A stretch of 64,000 nt of DNA, taken from Microvirga alba (GTDB lineage: Bacteria > Pseudomonadota > Alphaproteobacteria > Rhizobiales > Beijerinckiaceae). This document shows, in pieces, positions 9,305 through 19,030 of the stretch. Numbering within the stretch: position 1 is the first letter of the stretch; each line of letters starts with the position of its first letter. The position numbers and the translations under genes were made by a program. Under the pieces are notes generated by a model. It did no database searches. It was not told where the DNA came from and saw nothing but the letters and a program-made list of their open reading frames with translations. The stretch lies in contig NZ_JADQDO010000004.1 of the NCBI RefSeq assembly GCF_015694465.1, forward strand, positions 62,001 through 126,000. Direction: 5' to 3'.

Positions 9305-10087
9305 TTACTTGGCGGTCCAACCGCCATCCACGGACAGGTTCGCGCCAGTGATCTGGCTGGCCGCATCCGAGCACAGGAAGACCGCCAGCGCCGCCACCTG
9401 ATCGACCGTTACGAATTGCTTGGTCGGCTGCGCCTCGAGCAGGACGTCGTTGATGACCTGCTCCTTGGTCAGCCCGCGCGCTTTCATGGTGTCGGGGATC
9501 TGCTTCTCGACCAAAGGCGTCCAGACATAGCCGGGGCTGATGCAGTTGACCGTGATCCCGTGGGTCGCCACTTCGAGCGCTGCCGTCTTGGTAAGACCGG
9601 CGATGCCGTGTTTGGCGGCGACATAGGCCGATTTGAACGGCGAGGCCACGAGGGAATGGGCGGAAGCCGTGTTGATAATGCGCCCCCACTTGCGCGCCTT
9701 CATACCCGGCAGCGCCGTGCGGATCGTATGAAAGGCCGAGGAGAGATTGATCGCGAGGATCTGGTTCCACTTCTCGACCGGGAAATCCTCGATCGGCGAG
9801 ACGAACTGGATGCCTGCATTGTTCACGAGGACATCGACCCCGCCGAAGGTCGTCTCGGCCAGGCGGATCATGTCGGCGATTTCGTCAGGCTTCGACATGT
9901 CGGCCGGGGAATAGATCGCGCGCACACCGAATTCCGCTTCGATGCCGGCACGCTCTTTCTCAATCTCGTCGGCAGGGCCGAAGCCGTTGATCAGGACGGA
10001 CGCGCCCTCCTTGGCGAAAGCGCGGGCGATGGCCAGGCCGATACCGCTCGTGGAGCCGGTAACGACAGCGGTCTTGGACTTCAACAT
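9305..10087 (-). CDS. bdhA: D-3-hydroxybutyrate dehydrogenase (SDR family)
   Basis: NAD-dependent short-chain dehydrogenase, 260 aa, that interconverts D-3-hydroxybutyrate and acetoacetate in polyhydroxybutyrate and ketone-body use. The cofactor motif TGSTSGIG is near the N-terminus. NNAG, the catalytic Ser in TASAHSLVASP, and YVAAK (Tyr/Lys) follow in order. The C-terminal ITGANLSVDGGWTAK and the stretch KQFVTVDQVAALAVFLCSD are characteristic of this enzyme. The ATG at 10087 was chosen because GAAGGAG lies 6 nt upstream; the ATG at 10093 would directly abut this site. Confidence 0.92.
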   Translation of the reverse strand: MLKSKTAVVTGSTSGIGLAIARAFAKEGASVLINGFGPADEIEKERAGIEAEFGVRAIYSPADMSKPDEIADMIRLAETTFGGVDVLVNNAGIQFVSPIEDFPVEKWNQILAINLSSAFHTIRTALPGMKARKWGRIINTASAHSLVASPFKSAYVAAKHGIAGLTKTAALEVATHGITVNCISPGYVWTPLVEKQIPDTMKARGLTKEQVINDVLLEAQPTKQFVTVDQVAALAVFLCSDAASQITGANLSVDGGWTAK

Positions 10088-10318
10088 CCTCATCTCCTTC
10101 AGATGCGCCTGGGATGCAGGCTCCAATCGAGGTCACGACATAACATGAAGGGGCGAGGCGGGAAGAGTCTACCCGAAGCGCCATTAACATGCGTGAACAC
10201 CAGCTATGGCTCTCGGGCATGTTTTTGATGCATGGCCTTGATCCAAGCCTTTCCGTTGAACGATCCATCCCGATATGAGATGGGGCTCTTGCGGGATTTA
10301 GGTACAGTCAACGAGCAT
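10088..10318. other. Divergent intergenic region between bdhA and pxpB
   Basis: 231 bp without a supportable gene. It must carry the promoters of both divergent transcription units. I see no strong repeat or terminator and no convincing -35/-10 pair. Confidence 0.5.
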
Positions 10319-11041
10319 ATGGTGCAGACAGCGAGAATTCTCCCCTGTGGCGACAGCGCCCTATCCGTCGAGTTCGGGGACGCCATCGACCCGGATCTCA
10401 ACGGCAAGGTTCTCGCGCTCGAGGATATTCTGCGGGCGAACCCTCCGGCGGGCCTTTTGGAGACGGTGCCGACCTACCGGTCGCTCACCGTCCAATTCGA
10501 CCCGACCCTGACGGATTACGACGCCCTTGTCGCGTTTCTGGCCGAGCAGACGAAAAACCTCGCCCCCCGCAACACCGTCGGCAAACGCTGGCACGTGCCG
10601 GTGGTCTATGGCGGGGCCTATGGCGCCGACCTTGAGGAGGTGGCAGAGCGTCACAATCTCACGCCTCAGGAGTTGATCGACCTCCATTCCGCCGCGATCT
10701 ACCGCGTCTACATGATCGGGTTTCTTCCCGGCTTCGCCTATCTGGGCGGGCTAGATCCCCGACTTGCAACCCCGCGCCGGACGCAGCCTCGAGCGAAAAT
10801 TCCGAGCGGCTCGATCATCATCGGCGGCGCGCAGGCGGCTGTCGGATCGATCGAGGGGCCGAGCGGATGGCACCTGCTCGGCCGCACCCCCGTGCGCAGC
10901 TATGCTCCCGAACGGGACCCGGCCTTTCTCCTCGCCGCGGGCGACGAGATCGTATTTCAACCCATCGACGCCTCGAAGTGGGATTCTCTCGAACGCGCCG
11001 CGATGGCGGGCGAACCGGTCGCCGAACAGGTGACGCCATGA
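10319..11041 (+). CDS. pxpB: 5-oxoprolinase subunit PxpB (KipI family)
   Basis: Subunit of the ATP-dependent PxpABC 5-oxoprolinase, which opens 5-oxoproline (pyroglutamate) to glutamate; 240 aa. The N-terminus RILPCGDSALSVEFGD matches the KipI/PxpB start. The conserved core YMIGFLPGFAYLGGLDPRLATPRR (about 138-161) and the segment VGSIEGPSGWHLLGRTP are family hallmarks. An upstream in-frame ATG at 10280 would add a tail absent from the family, so I chose 10319. The stop overlaps the pxpC start (ATGA). PxpA is not found nearby. Confidence 0.88.
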   Translation: MVQTARILPCGDSALSVEFGDAIDPDLNGKVLALEDILRANPPAGLLETVPTYRSLTVQFDPTLTDYDALVAFLAEQTKNLAPRNTVGKRWHVPVVYGGAYGADLEEVAERHNLTPQELIDLHSAAIYRVYMIGFLPGFAYLGGLDPRLATPRRTQPRAKIPSGSIIIGGAQAAVGSIEGPSGWHLLGRTPVRSYAPERDPAFLLAAGDEIVFQPIDASKWDSLERAAMAGEPVAEQVTP

Positions 11042-12066
11042 CGGAACTCGTGGTGAAAACCTGCGGCCCGATGACGACCCTGCAGGATCGCGGGCGGTTG
11101 GGCTATCAGCGTTTCGGCGTCTCGCCATCCGGTGCGATGGATCGGCGCTCGCTTGCAATCGCAAATGCGCTCGTGGGCAATTCGCCCGAGACGGCTGCCA
11201 TTGAGTTCATGAATCTGGGTGGGACCTTGACCGCGTCGGGCGGAGATCTTCGCATCGCGCTGGCGGGAGCAGGCTGCACCCTGAGTATCGAGGGAGCACT
11301 CGTCCCACCCCACACGACAGCGATTCTAAAGGACGGGCAGATCGCGCAGATCGGCCATGCGCGAACCGGTACCTTCGCCTATCTCGCGGTCGCAGGCGGC
11401 TTCGCCATCGCGCCCCAACTCGGCAGCCTGTCGTTTCATCTCCGTTCAAAGCTCGGAGGGCATAACGGCGGTCCGCTCCAGGCCGGAGACCACCTCCCCT
11501 GCCGATCCGAGGCGCAGGAGGGCGCGTTGACTCATTTTCCGGGCGACGCGCCGCAACCCCCTGACGCGATCCGCGTGATGCTTGGGCCCCAGGACGATTA
11601 TTTCACGGAAGAAGCCATTCGTTTGTTCCTAGAAAGCCAGTTCACCGTCAGCGCCCAGGCAGACCGGATGGGCTTCCAGCTCTCAGGCCCGACGCTCGAA
11701 CATTCGAAGGGCTTCAACATCGTCTCCGACGGGATCGTGGACGGCCATATTCAGGTGCCGGGCAACGGCCAGCCCATCGTCCTGATGCGCGACCGCCAGA
11801 CGACCGGCGGCTACCCGAAGATCGCCACCGTCATCAGCGCCGATCTCGACCATTTCGCGCAAGCACGTCCCGGATCGATACTCCGCTTCCGCGCCGTCTC
11901 ACGCGGGGAAGCGGTCGCGGCGGCGCGCGAGGCCAAGGCCTGGATCGCCGCCCTGCCTGAGGCTCTCGTGCCTCTGCGCTTCAGCCTGACGACGGAACAC
12001 CTGTTGAGCACCAACCTGATCGGCGGCACCGTCAACGCCCTGTCTCCAAAGATCGGCGAAGGGTGA
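11038..12066 (+). CDS. pxpC: 5-oxoprolinase subunit PxpC (KipA / biotin-dependent carboxyltransferase-like)
   Basis: Second small subunit of the PxpABC 5-oxoprolinase, 342 aa. Family features are the start VVKTCGPMTTLQDRGRLGYQ, then GVSPSGAMDRRSLAIAN, VAGGF, and the later VMLGPQDDYFT and MGFQLSGP. Near the C-terminal third, GIVDGHIQVPGNGQPIVLMRDRQTTGGYPKIATV is split across residues of about 240-275. It is coupled to pxpB by a four-base overlap and ends 4 bp from the converging hisN stop. Cytoplasmic. The older names KipA, urea amidolyase-like and allophanate hydrolase subunit 2 refer to the same fold. Confidence 0.88.
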   Translation: MTELVVKTCGPMTTLQDRGRLGYQRFGVSPSGAMDRRSLAIANALVGNSPETAAIEFMNLGGTLTASGGDLRIALAGAGCTLSIEGALVPPHTTAILKDGQIAQIGHARTGTFAYLAVAGGFAIAPQLGSLSFHLRSKLGGHNGGPLQAGDHLPCRSEAQEGALTHFPGDAPQPPDAIRVMLGPQDDYFTEEAIRLFLESQFTVSAQADRMGFQLSGPTLEHSKGFNIVSDGIVDGHIQVPGNGQPIVLMRDRQTTGGYPKIATVISADLDHFAQARPGSILRFRAVSRGEAVAAAREAKAWIAALPEALVPLRFSLTTEHLLSTNLIGGTVNALSPKIGEG

Positions 12067-12070
12067 GGCC

Positions 12071-12862
12071 TCAAGCAGCATTGAGGGCCGCAAGCGCCTC
12101 GCGATGCAAAGCCGGCGTTGCAGCGGCAACCACGCGCCCGTCGCTGTTCAGGCCGAGCGCCTGACCCGACCAATCGGTAATGACGCCCCCGGCGCCCTGG
12201 ATGACCGGCACAAGCGACAAATAATCGTAAGGCTGCAACCCCACTTCGGCCATGACATCGATATGGCCGCTCGCGAGCAGCGCATAGGCGTAGCAATCGC
12301 CCCCGAACCGCCGCAGCGCCACGCGCTTGCTGATGGATTCGAAACAATCCCGATCCTGGCCGGTGAAAATATCCGGTGTGGTCGCGTAGAGGATAGACTC
12401 GGCGAGGCTTGTTCGCCCGCTCGTGCTGCAGGGCTGGCCATTATATCGCGTGACGTCGCCCGGCCGTCCGACCCACCGCTCGCGCAGCGCCGGATGGTCG
12501 ACGATTCCGACCTTCGGGACTCCGCCCTCCAGAAAAGCGATCAGCGTGCCGAAGGTCGGCATGCCGGTGATGAAGCTCTTGGTGCCGTCGATGGGATCGA
12601 TCACCCAAACCCGTTCCGCGTCGGCCTTGTCCAACCCGTGTTCCTCGCCGAAGAGCCCGTGATCGGGAAAGCGTTCGCGAATCCGCTCCCGAATCGCCGC
12701 CTCGATCTCGCGGTCGGCGATGGTGACCGGTGAGGCATCGGCCTTGGATTCGATCACGAGCTTCTGGCGAAAATATCGAAGCGCAACAGGAGCCGCCAAA
12801 TCGGCAAGCTTCTCGGCAAATGCCGTTATCTCCAGGAAATTGCCCGTGTCATAAAATTGCAT
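12071..12862 (-). CDS. hisN: Histidinol-phosphatase, inositol-monophosphatase family (HisN-type)
   Basis: Mg-dependent phosphatase, 263 aa, that likely dephosphorylates histidinol phosphate in histidine synthesis. Metal ligands are visible in GEEHG (about 69-73), WVIDPIDGTKSFITGMP (about 85-101) and the C-terminal EVGLQPYDYLSLVPVIQGAGG, where the Asp of YDY is the third ligand. The arrangement matches the IMPase-like HisN of Actinobacteria and Alphaproteobacteria. An inositol or nucleotide phosphatase role remains possible. The ATG at 12862 is preferred because GGGGAA precedes it; 12892 would add ten residues. Confidence 0.82.
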   Translation of the reverse strand: MQFYDTGNFLEITAFAEKLADLAAPVALRYFRQKLVIESKADASPVTIADREIEAAIRERIRERFPDHGLFGEEHGLDKADAERVWVIDPIDGTKSFITGMPTFGTLIAFLEGGVPKVGIVDHPALRERWVGRPGDVTRYNGQPCSTSGRTSLAESILYATTPDIFTGQDRDCFESISKRVALRRFGGDCYAYALLASGHIDVMAEVGLQPYDYLSLVPVIQGAGGVITDWSGQALGLNSDGRVVAAATPALHREALAALNAA

Positions 12863-12894
12863 GAAAGTTCCCCGAATAAAGGTGGTGGACAAGG

Positions 12895-12958
12895 TAACGT
12901 GTATTTGTAAGTCTGCTAACTAATTACACAAGCACAACATGTGCAGAGGGGACTGGCT
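12895..12958. promoter_or_regulatory. Divergent promoter region with motif shared with the PotD-like operon
   Basis: AT-rich gap between hisN and the binding-protein gene. Positions 12901-12923 resemble 8185-8207 (17 of 23 identical, shared core TTTGTAAG). An unusually good ribosome binding site, GAGGGGA, precedes the ATG at 12959. The motif could be an operator common to the two importers. Confidence 0.35.
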
Positions 12959-13954
12959 ATGAAAGTGTGGAATGTTCTCGCGTTGAGTCTGTTGCTTTCC
13001 GGAACGGCACATGCCGGCACGGTAACTGCCTATACGGCACTTGAGGAAGATGAGATCGCCGAATATACGGCGGCCGCCAAGAAGGCGCTGCCGGATGTCG
13101 ACCTCAAGGTTCTCCGACTTTCCACGGGAGATCTTGGCGCTCGCATCCTTGCCGAAGCATCCAACCCGCAACACGATGTGATTTGGGGCTGGGCCGTCAC
13201 CAATACGATGGACCCACGCATTCTCAACCTGCTCGAGCCCTACAAGGCCAAGGGTGCCGAGAAACTGGCCGCGCCCTATCACGCCGCCGACGACAAATGG
13301 TTCGCCGCGACCGGCTACATGGCAGCCTTCTGCGTCAACAACGAGCGCGCGAAGGCGAAGGGCCTGCCGATGCCGAAAGACTGGGAGGATCTGCTCGATC
13401 CCAAGTTCAAGGGTGAGGTCGTGATGCCCAACCCGGTGTCATCGGGCACGGGCTACCTCCAGATCGTCGGCATCCTGCAGCAGATGGGCGAGGAAAAAGG
13501 CTGGAAGTTCCTGAAGGACCTCGACGCCAACGTCGCCCAATACATCAAGTCCGGCTCCCGTCCCTGCAAGGCGGCTCGCGCCGGCGAGTTCGCGGTCGGC
13601 ACTTCGCTCGCCTTCGCGGGCGTCCAGTCTGTCGTGGAAGGCTTCCCCGTCACCATGGTCATTCCGGCCAAGGGCGCGGGTTACGAGCTTGAGGCATCCG
13701 CCCTCATGAAGAGCTCGAAGAACAAGGCCGACGCACAGAAGTTCCTCGACTGGACCCTCTCGCCCGAAACCGCTTCGATCTACGGCAAGTACAAGGAAAT
13801 CGTGACGACCGCCGGCTACAAGCCGTCTGACGCCTCGATCAAGGCTGGGTTGCCTGCGGACGTGACGAAGGCTCTGTTGCCGATCGACTTCGCGAAGTCG
13901 GCGAAGGAGCGCGACGCCATTCTGGAGCGCTGGCAGAAGGAAATCGGTCGCTGA
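12959..13954 (+). CDS. ABC transporter substrate-binding protein, 2-aminoethylphosphonate type
   Basis: Secreted binding protein of 331 aa. A signal peptide covers about residues 1-19 (MKVWNVLALSLLLSGTAHA). The mature part begins with GTVTAYTALEEDEIAEY, as in the iron/2-aminoethylphosphonate binding-protein family. WGWAVTNT, PMPKDWEDLLDPKFKGEVVMP and SSGTGYLQIVGI are typical of the putative 2-aminoethylphosphonate binding proteins (TIGR03261-like). The following ATPase and fused two-domain permease complete the same type of cassette. No phosphonatase or transaminase gene lies nearby, so the ligand is inferred from family resemblance; ferric iron is the main alternative. Confidence 0.78.
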   Translation: MKVWNVLALSLLLSGTAHAGTVTAYTALEEDEIAEYTAAAKKALPDVDLKVLRLSTGDLGARILAEASNPQHDVIWGWAVTNTMDPRILNLLEPYKAKGAEKLAAPYHAADDKWFAATGYMAAFCVNNERAKAKGLPMPKDWEDLLDPKFKGEVVMPNPVSSGTGYLQIVGILQQMGEEKGWKFLKDLDANVAQYIKSGSRPCKAARAGEFAVGTSLAFAGVQSVVEGFPVTMVIPAKGAGYELEASALMKSSKNKADAQKFLDWTLSPETASIYGKYKEIVTTAGYKPSDASIKAGLPADVTKALLPIDFAKSAKERDAILERWQKEIGR

Positions 13955-13968
13955 CCGAAGACAGCCCT

Positions 13969-14970
13969 ATGCAACTTCACCTTCAGAATATCACGAAGGA
14001 GTTCGGACACGTCGTCGCCCTCGACGACGTGTCTTTCTCCGCCTCGGCCCCCGAGTTCATCTGTCTTCTCGGCCCTTCCGGCTGCGGCAAGACCACCCTG
14101 CTCCGCCTGATTGCCGGTCTCTCGACGCCCGACAAGGGACAGCTTTTGCTCGGTGACGAGGACCTGACGCGCATTCCGGCGCGCCAGCGGGGCTTTGGCA
14201 TCGTCTTTCAGGCCTACTCGCTGTTTCCCAACATGACCGTCGCCCAGAATATCGGCTACGGGCTCAAGATCCGCGGCAAACCTGCCGCCGAGATCAAGGA
14301 AAGGGTCGGCCAGCTTCTCGACTTGATCCGCCTGCCTCATCTGGCGGACCGCTATCCCTATCAGCTCTCCGGCGGACAACAGCAGCGCGTCGCACTTGCG
14401 CGAGCCGTCGCCGTCGATCCGAAGCTCCTCTTGTTGGACGAGCCGCTTTCCGCACTCGATGCGAAAGTGCGAAACGAGCTGCGCGCGGAAATCCGCGAGC
14501 TGCAGCAGCGGCTCGGCATTCTCACGATCATGGTCACGCACGATCAGGAAGAGGCCCTTCTTCTGGCCGACCGCGTGGTGTGCATGAAGGACGGCCGCAT
14601 TGCGCAAGTCGGCACACCGAGCGAGCTTTACGCGACGCCGGCGAACCGTTTCGTCGCCGACTTCATGGGCGTCAGCAATCTCATGGAGCAAAGCGTCGTC
14701 CGGCAATGGGCAGGCCATCTTCTCAATGGCCATGCGCCTCCTGCCGATTACATCGCGTGCATCCGCCCGGAAGACATCGCCCTCCGCCCCGGTGCGACCG
14801 GCGCGCGGGTGAGGGAAGTCCACTTCCTCGGCAACCTCTCCCGCATCAGGCTCGAATGGCCTGGCGGGATGCTCGTCGCGGAAGAAGCGGGCAGAACCAG
14901 CCTTGTACCGGGTGCCGAAGTCGGCATCGAGATCGCGCCCCATCGCTGCGCCTGGGTGGCGCCGCAATGA
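13969..14970 (+). CDS. ABC transporter ATP-binding protein, 2-aminoethylphosphonate type
   Basis: ATPase subunit, 333 aa, with Walker A GPSGCGKTT, Q-loop VFQAYSLFPNMTV, signature LSGGQQQR, Walker B LLLDEPLSALD and H-loop VTHDQEEAL. The C-terminal TOBE-like part contains CIRPEDIALRPG. The stop overlaps the permease start by four bases (ATGA), and the gene begins 14 bp after the binding-protein stop. It energises the importer in the cytoplasm. Family-level assignment is firm, while substrate follows from the cassette. Confidence 0.85.
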   Translation: MQLHLQNITKEFGHVVALDDVSFSASAPEFICLLGPSGCGKTTLLRLIAGLSTPDKGQLLLGDEDLTRIPARQRGFGIVFQAYSLFPNMTVAQNIGYGLKIRGKPAAEIKERVGQLLDLIRLPHLADRYPYQLSGGQQQRVALARAVAVDPKLLLLDEPLSALDAKVRNELRAEIRELQQRLGILTIMVTHDQEEALLLADRVVCMKDGRIAQVGTPSELYATPANRFVADFMGVSNLMEQSVVRQWAGHLLNGHAPPADYIACIRPEDIALRPGATGARVREVHFLGNLSRIRLEWPGGMLVAEEAGRTSLVPGAEVGIEIAPHRCAWVAPQ

Positions 14971-16625
14971 GCGCGACCGCTGCGCCAGCACGGCGCGAAT
15001 TCGACACGGATAAGCTGTTCCTCGGCTTCTGCCTCATCGTGCCGCTTGCGGCGCTGGCGATCTTCTTCGCCTATCCGCTGCTCACCGTCGTGATGCGCAG
15101 TCTCACCGAATCCGACGGTGGCATCGGACTAGGGAACTACGTTCGCATTCTCCACGCGCCGAGCTTCTGGCGCGCGACGTTCAACAGCCTGGTCATGTCA
15201 CTCTCGACCACCGCAGCAGTGCTTATCTGCGGACTCGTCGTGGCCTACGCGGTGCATCGTTGCCGGGTTCCAGGGCGCGCGCTTCTCATCGGCGCGGTCT
15301 CGTTGCCATTGCTCGCACCGTCGCTGGTGCAAGGGCTTGGCCTCATCTTCCTGCTCGGCCGCAACGGCATCATCACCAAGACTACGGGCCTCGACATCAA
15401 CATCTATGGCTTCTGGGGTCTTCTGATCGCCAACGGGCTCTACGCGCTTCCGCAGGCGGTGCTCATCATCGGCGCTGCTTTACGCGCCGCCGATGCGCGT
15501 ATCTATGAGGCGGCAGAGATTCTCGGCACCTCGGGTTTCCGGAAGTTCATCGACATCACCGTACCGAACATCAAGTTCGGCCTGTTGAGTGCCGGCTTCA
15601 TCGTCTTCACCGTCACGATCACCGATTTCGGCAATGCGGCGACGATCGGCGGCGACTACGCCATTCTGGCGACCGAGATCTACAATCAGGTCGTCGGCCA
15701 GATGAACTTCAACATGGGCGCCGTCGTCGGCATTTTGCTGCTGCTGCCAACCGTGCTGTCGTTCTATCTGGAGCGTGTCGCATCGCAGCGTCAGTTCGGA
15801 TCGGTGAGCGACTCGGCCGTTCCGCTTGTTCCGGTCTTCACTCCGAAGCGGGACGTGCCGATGGCTTTCGCCGCGTGGCTCGTGGCGCTCCTGCCCATCG
15901 TCACAGTCGCCATCGTCGTGTTCGGCAGCTTTGTATGGCTCTGGCCTTATCGCTTCGATCTCACGCTCCGGCATTACGCGGTGAAGGTCGCAGGCGGCTA
16001 CGATCCGCTCTGGACGACGGTTCAGATCTCGGTTGTGGCGGGCGTGATCGGTTCTTTCATGCTCTTCGCGCTCGGCTTCAGCCTGCAACGGTTGCCGCGT
16101 CACGTCGTGAAGCCGATCTACTTCATCTGCCTCCTGCCCGCAGCCGTGCCGGGGCTGGTGCTCGGCCTCGCCTATATCTTCGCCTTCAACGTTCCCAGCC
16201 TTCCGGTCTATGCGCTCTACGGCACGGCGACACTGCTCGCGATCTGCAACGTGACGCATTATTGGACGCAAGGGTTCCTGACGACGATGACGGGATTGCG
16301 GCAGGTGCCGCCGACGCTCGAGGAAACGGCATCGTGCCTGGGAGCGGGGCTGCCGCGTCTCGTGCGCGACGTCATCGTCCCGTCTATGGCGCCGACCCTG
16401 GTCTCCGTGTTCTTCTTCATGTTCATGCGCTCGATGGTGACGCTCTCGGCCGTCATCTTCCTCGTCACTGCGTCGGTCAGCGTGGCGTCGGTGTCGATCA
16501 TGCGACTTGATGAGGCGGGCTTCACGTCGCAGGCAGCGGCTTACGCGACCTGCACCATGGGCATCGTGGTTGCTGCTTCCGCGCTCATGCGCGTGAGCCT
16601 GTGGGTTCTCAGTCGCAAGAAGTGA
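14967..16625 (+). CDS. ABC transporter permease, fused two-domain (2-aminoethylphosphonate/iron type)
   Basis: Inner-membrane permease of 552 aa in which two six-helix permease units are fused, as in PhnU-like and FbpB-like proteins. The first coupling loop is YEAAEILGTSGFRKFIDITV (about 180-199). The second is LEETASCLGAGLPRLVRDVI (about 450-469). Hydrophobic segments alternate regularly through both halves, and no internal stop or frameshift is seen. Fusion explains why the operon has a single permease gene. The start ATG overlaps the ATPase stop. Confidence 0.85.
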   Translation: MSATAAPARREFDTDKLFLGFCLIVPLAALAIFFAYPLLTVVMRSLTESDGGIGLGNYVRILHAPSFWRATFNSLVMSLSTTAAVLICGLVVAYAVHRCRVPGRALLIGAVSLPLLAPSLVQGLGLIFLLGRNGIITKTTGLDINIYGFWGLLIANGLYALPQAVLIIGAALRAADARIYEAAEILGTSGFRKFIDITVPNIKFGLLSAGFIVFTVTITDFGNAATIGGDYAILATEIYNQVVGQMNFNMGAVVGILLLLPTVLSFYLERVASQRQFGSVSDSAVPLVPVFTPKRDVPMAFAAWLVALLPIVTVAIVVFGSFVWLWPYRFDLTLRHYAVKVAGGYDPLWTTVQISVVAGVIGSFMLFALGFSLQRLPRHVVKPIYFICLLPAAVPGLVLGLAYIFAFNVPSLPVYALYGTATLLAICNVTHYWTQGFLTTMTGLRQVPPTLEETASCLGAGLPRLVRDVIVPSMAPTLVSVFFFMFMRSMVTLSAVIFLVTASVSVASVSIMRLDEAGFTSQAAAYATCTMGIVVAASALMRVSLWVLSRKK

Positions 16626-16640
16626 GCCGATCCGAAAAAT

Positions 16641-16677
16641 AAAAAAGCCGAGGGGCGATGCCGCCCTCGGCTTTTTT
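16641..16677. terminator. Bidirectional Rho-independent terminator
   Basis: Perfect inverted repeat AAAAAAGCCGAGGG / CCCTCGGCTTTTTT with a 9 nt loop. It has a T run on the plus strand and, by symmetry, on the minus strand. It sits between the converging permease and malate synthase genes and can end both. Confidence 0.92.
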
Positions 16678-16698
16678 CTTGGCCAGCGGAAAGCGAGA

Positions 16699-18861
16699 TT
16701 ATCGCGCCGCCTTCGCCTCGCGACGGCGCTCGTGGAGCACCCATTCGGTATAGCCATTCGGCTGCACGCGACCCTTGAAGATCAAGTCGGCAGCGGCCTT
16801 GAAGGCAGGACCGTCGAAACCCGGCGCCATCGGGCGATAAAGCGGATCGCTCGCATTCTGCCGATCCACCACTTCCGCCATCCGCCGAAGCGTCTTCGTC
16901 ACCTGCTCCTCCGTCACGACGCCGTGGCGCAGCCAATTGGCGACGTGCTGGCTGGAAATGCGCAAGGTCGCGCGGTCTTCCATCAGGCCGACATCGTGAA
17001 TGTCCGGCACCTTCGAGCAGCCGACGCCCTGATCGACCCAGCGCACCACGTAGCCCAGAATGCCCTGGCAGTTATTGTCGAGTTCCTGCTGCACCGCGTC
17101 CGGGGCCCAGTTGGATTGCGAGACCGGGATCGTAAGAATGTCGGAGAGCTTCGCGGGCGCACGCTTCGTCAACTCCACTTGCCGCGCCCACACATCGACC
17201 TGATGGTAGTGCAGCGCGTGCAGTGTCGCCGCCGTCGGCGATGGCACCCAGGCGGTGTTCGCGCCGGCCTGCGGATGGCCGATCTTCTGCGCCATCATGT
17301 CCGCCATCTTGTCGGGCGCGGCCCACATGCCCTTGCCGATCTGCGCCTTGCCGGGCAGGCCGCAGGCGAGGCCAACATCGACGTTGTTGTCCTCATAGGC
17401 CTTGATCCAGGCCGTCGACCTCATGTCGTTCTTGCGCACCATGGGTCCTGCTTCCATCGACGTGTGGATCTCGTCGCCCGTGCGGTCAAGGAAGCCTGTG
17501 TTGATGAACACGATCCGGTCCGCCGCCGCACGGATGCAGGCTTTCAGATTGATCGTGGTGCGCCGCTCCTCGTCCATGATGCCCATCTTGAGCGTGTTGC
17601 GCGGCAGGGAGAGCATGTCCTCGACGCGCGCGAACAAGTCGTTGGCGAAGGCGACCTCATCGGGTCCGTGCATCTTCGGTTTCACGATGTAAACGGAACC
17701 GGCGCGGCTGTTGCGCCGGTCGCCCCTGCCGCTCAAATCGTGCATCGCGATCAGCGATGTCACGGCGGCGTCGAGGATGGTTTCTGGGATTTCTTTCCCT
17801 TCCCCATCCAGCACCGCATCGGTGAACATGTGGTGGCCGACATTGCGCACAAGCATGAGGCTGCGCCCATGCAGACGCACGTCGCCGCCCTTCGCGCCGC
17901 GATAGACCCGATCCGGATTGAGGCGGCGCTCAATGATGCGGCCGCCTTTGTCGAACCGCTCCACGAGATCGCCCTTCATCAGGCCAAGCCAGGTGCGATA
18001 GACGAGAACCTTGTCCTCTGCATCGACAGCCGCGACGCTGTCCTCCAGGTCCATGATGGTCGAGATGGCAGATTCGATGACGACGTCGGCGACCCCCGCC
18101 GGATCGTCCGATCCGATCGGGCTCGCGCGGTCGATCTTGATTTCGAGATGCAAACCGTTGTGTCGCAGCAGAATGGCCGAAGGATTTGCTGCCTCGCCCT
18201 GATAGCCGACAAGCTGAGCCGGATCGGCAAGGCCGGTCTGGCTGCCGTCCTGAAGCTTGACCTTCAAGGCTCCGCCTTCGACCGCGTATCCGCCGACGTT
18301 CTTGTGGCTGCCTTGCGCCAGCGGGGCGGCCTGATCGAGAAAATCGCGCGCCTTAGCGACAACCAGCGCGCCGCGGAGCTTGTTGTAGCCGCCAGCGCGG
18401 GTCGCGCCGCCGTCTTCGGGAATCACATCGGTGCCATAGAGGGCGTCATAAAGGCTGCCCCAACGCGCATTGGCGGCGTTGAGGGCGTAGCGGGCATTCG
18501 AGACGGGCACAACGAGCTGCGGCCCAGCGATCCGGGCGATCTCGTCATCGACGTTTTGAGTCGCGACAGCGAAGGTCTCCGGCTCCGGGCTGATGTAGCC
18601 GATCTCTTTCAGGAAGCGCTCATACTCGCCGAGGTCGACAGGCTTTCCAGCGCGCGCGCGGTGATAGCCGTCGATTTTGCTCTGCAAATCGTCGCGCACG
18701 GCGAGCAGGTCCCGGTCGCGGGGCGCGAACTCCTTTACCAGGGCGGCAAGCCCGTTCCAGAAAGTCTCAGCCGAGATCCCGGTGTCTTTCAGGGCTTCCT
18801 GTTGAATGAAATCATGGAGAACCGGCGCGATCTGGAGGCCGCTCGTCTGGACGCGTGTCAT
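16699..18861 (-). CDS. glcB: Malate synthase G
   Basis: Cytoplasmic enzyme of 720 aa, the normal length of isoform G. It condenses glyoxylate with acetyl-CoA to malate in the glyoxylate and glycolate pathways. Recognisable segments are the start [33 protein letters not shown] (metal-binding Glu/Asp region, about 268-284), [66 protein letters not shown] and, near the C-terminus, [19 protein letters not shown]. It is a lone transcription unit that converges on the aminoethylphosphonate-type operon. A long antisense open frame exists only because of high GC at third codon positions. Confidence 0.96.
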   Translation of the reverse strand: MTRVQTSGLQIAPVLHDFIQQEALKDTGISAETFWNGLAALVKEFAPRDRDLLAVRDDLQSKIDGYHRARAGKPVDLGEYERFLKEIGYISPEPETFAVATQNVDDEIARIAGPQLVVPVSNARYALNAANARWGSLYDALYGTDVIPEDGGATRAGGYNKLRGALVVAKARDFLDQAAPLAQGSHKNVGGYAVEGGALKVKLQDGSQTGLADPAQLVGYQGEAANPSAILLRHNGLHLEIKIDRASPIGSDDPAGVADVVIESAISTIMDLEDSVAAVDAEDKVLVYRTWLGLMKGDLVERFDKGGRIIERRLNPDRVYRGAKGGDVRLHGRSLMLVRNVGHHMFTDAVLDGEGKEIPETILDAAVTSLIAMHDLSGRGDRRNSRAGSVYIVKPKMHGPDEVAFANDLFARVEDMLSLPRNTLKMGIMDEERRTTINLKACIRAAADRIVFINTGFLDRTGDEIHTSMEAGPMVRKNDMRSTAWIKAYEDNNVDVGLACGLPGKAQIGKGMWAAPDKMADMMAQKIGHPQAGANTAWVPSPTAATLHALHYHQVDVWARQVELTKRAPAKLSDILTIPVSQSNWAPDAVQQELDNNCQGILGYVVRWVDQGVGCSKVPDIHDVGLMEDRATLRISSQHVANWLRHGVVTEEQVTKTLRRMAEVVDRQNASDPLYRPMAPGFDGPAFKAAADLIFKGRVQPNGYTEWVLHERRREAKAAR

Positions 18862-19030
18862 CGTTTCCGCTTTCGTGGATTCTGATCCTGGACGCTACTT
18901 TAATGCCACAACGCAAAAAAAGAAGATGAACGCCCTTCGTTCATGCGTCGAAAGTGTGCGTGATTCGTCTGGCGGCGGTGAGAATTGCCGGTGGTGGCTT
19001 GGGAGGCAAGAGTCACTTGAGAGACAAGAC

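Noticed and set aside
16732..18885. 717-codon open frame antisense to malate synthase
   Set aside because: It is the mirror of glcB in a GC-rich genome. The translated sequence is Arg/His/Asp-rich with no recognisable domain, and glcB motifs are unambiguous on the other strand.
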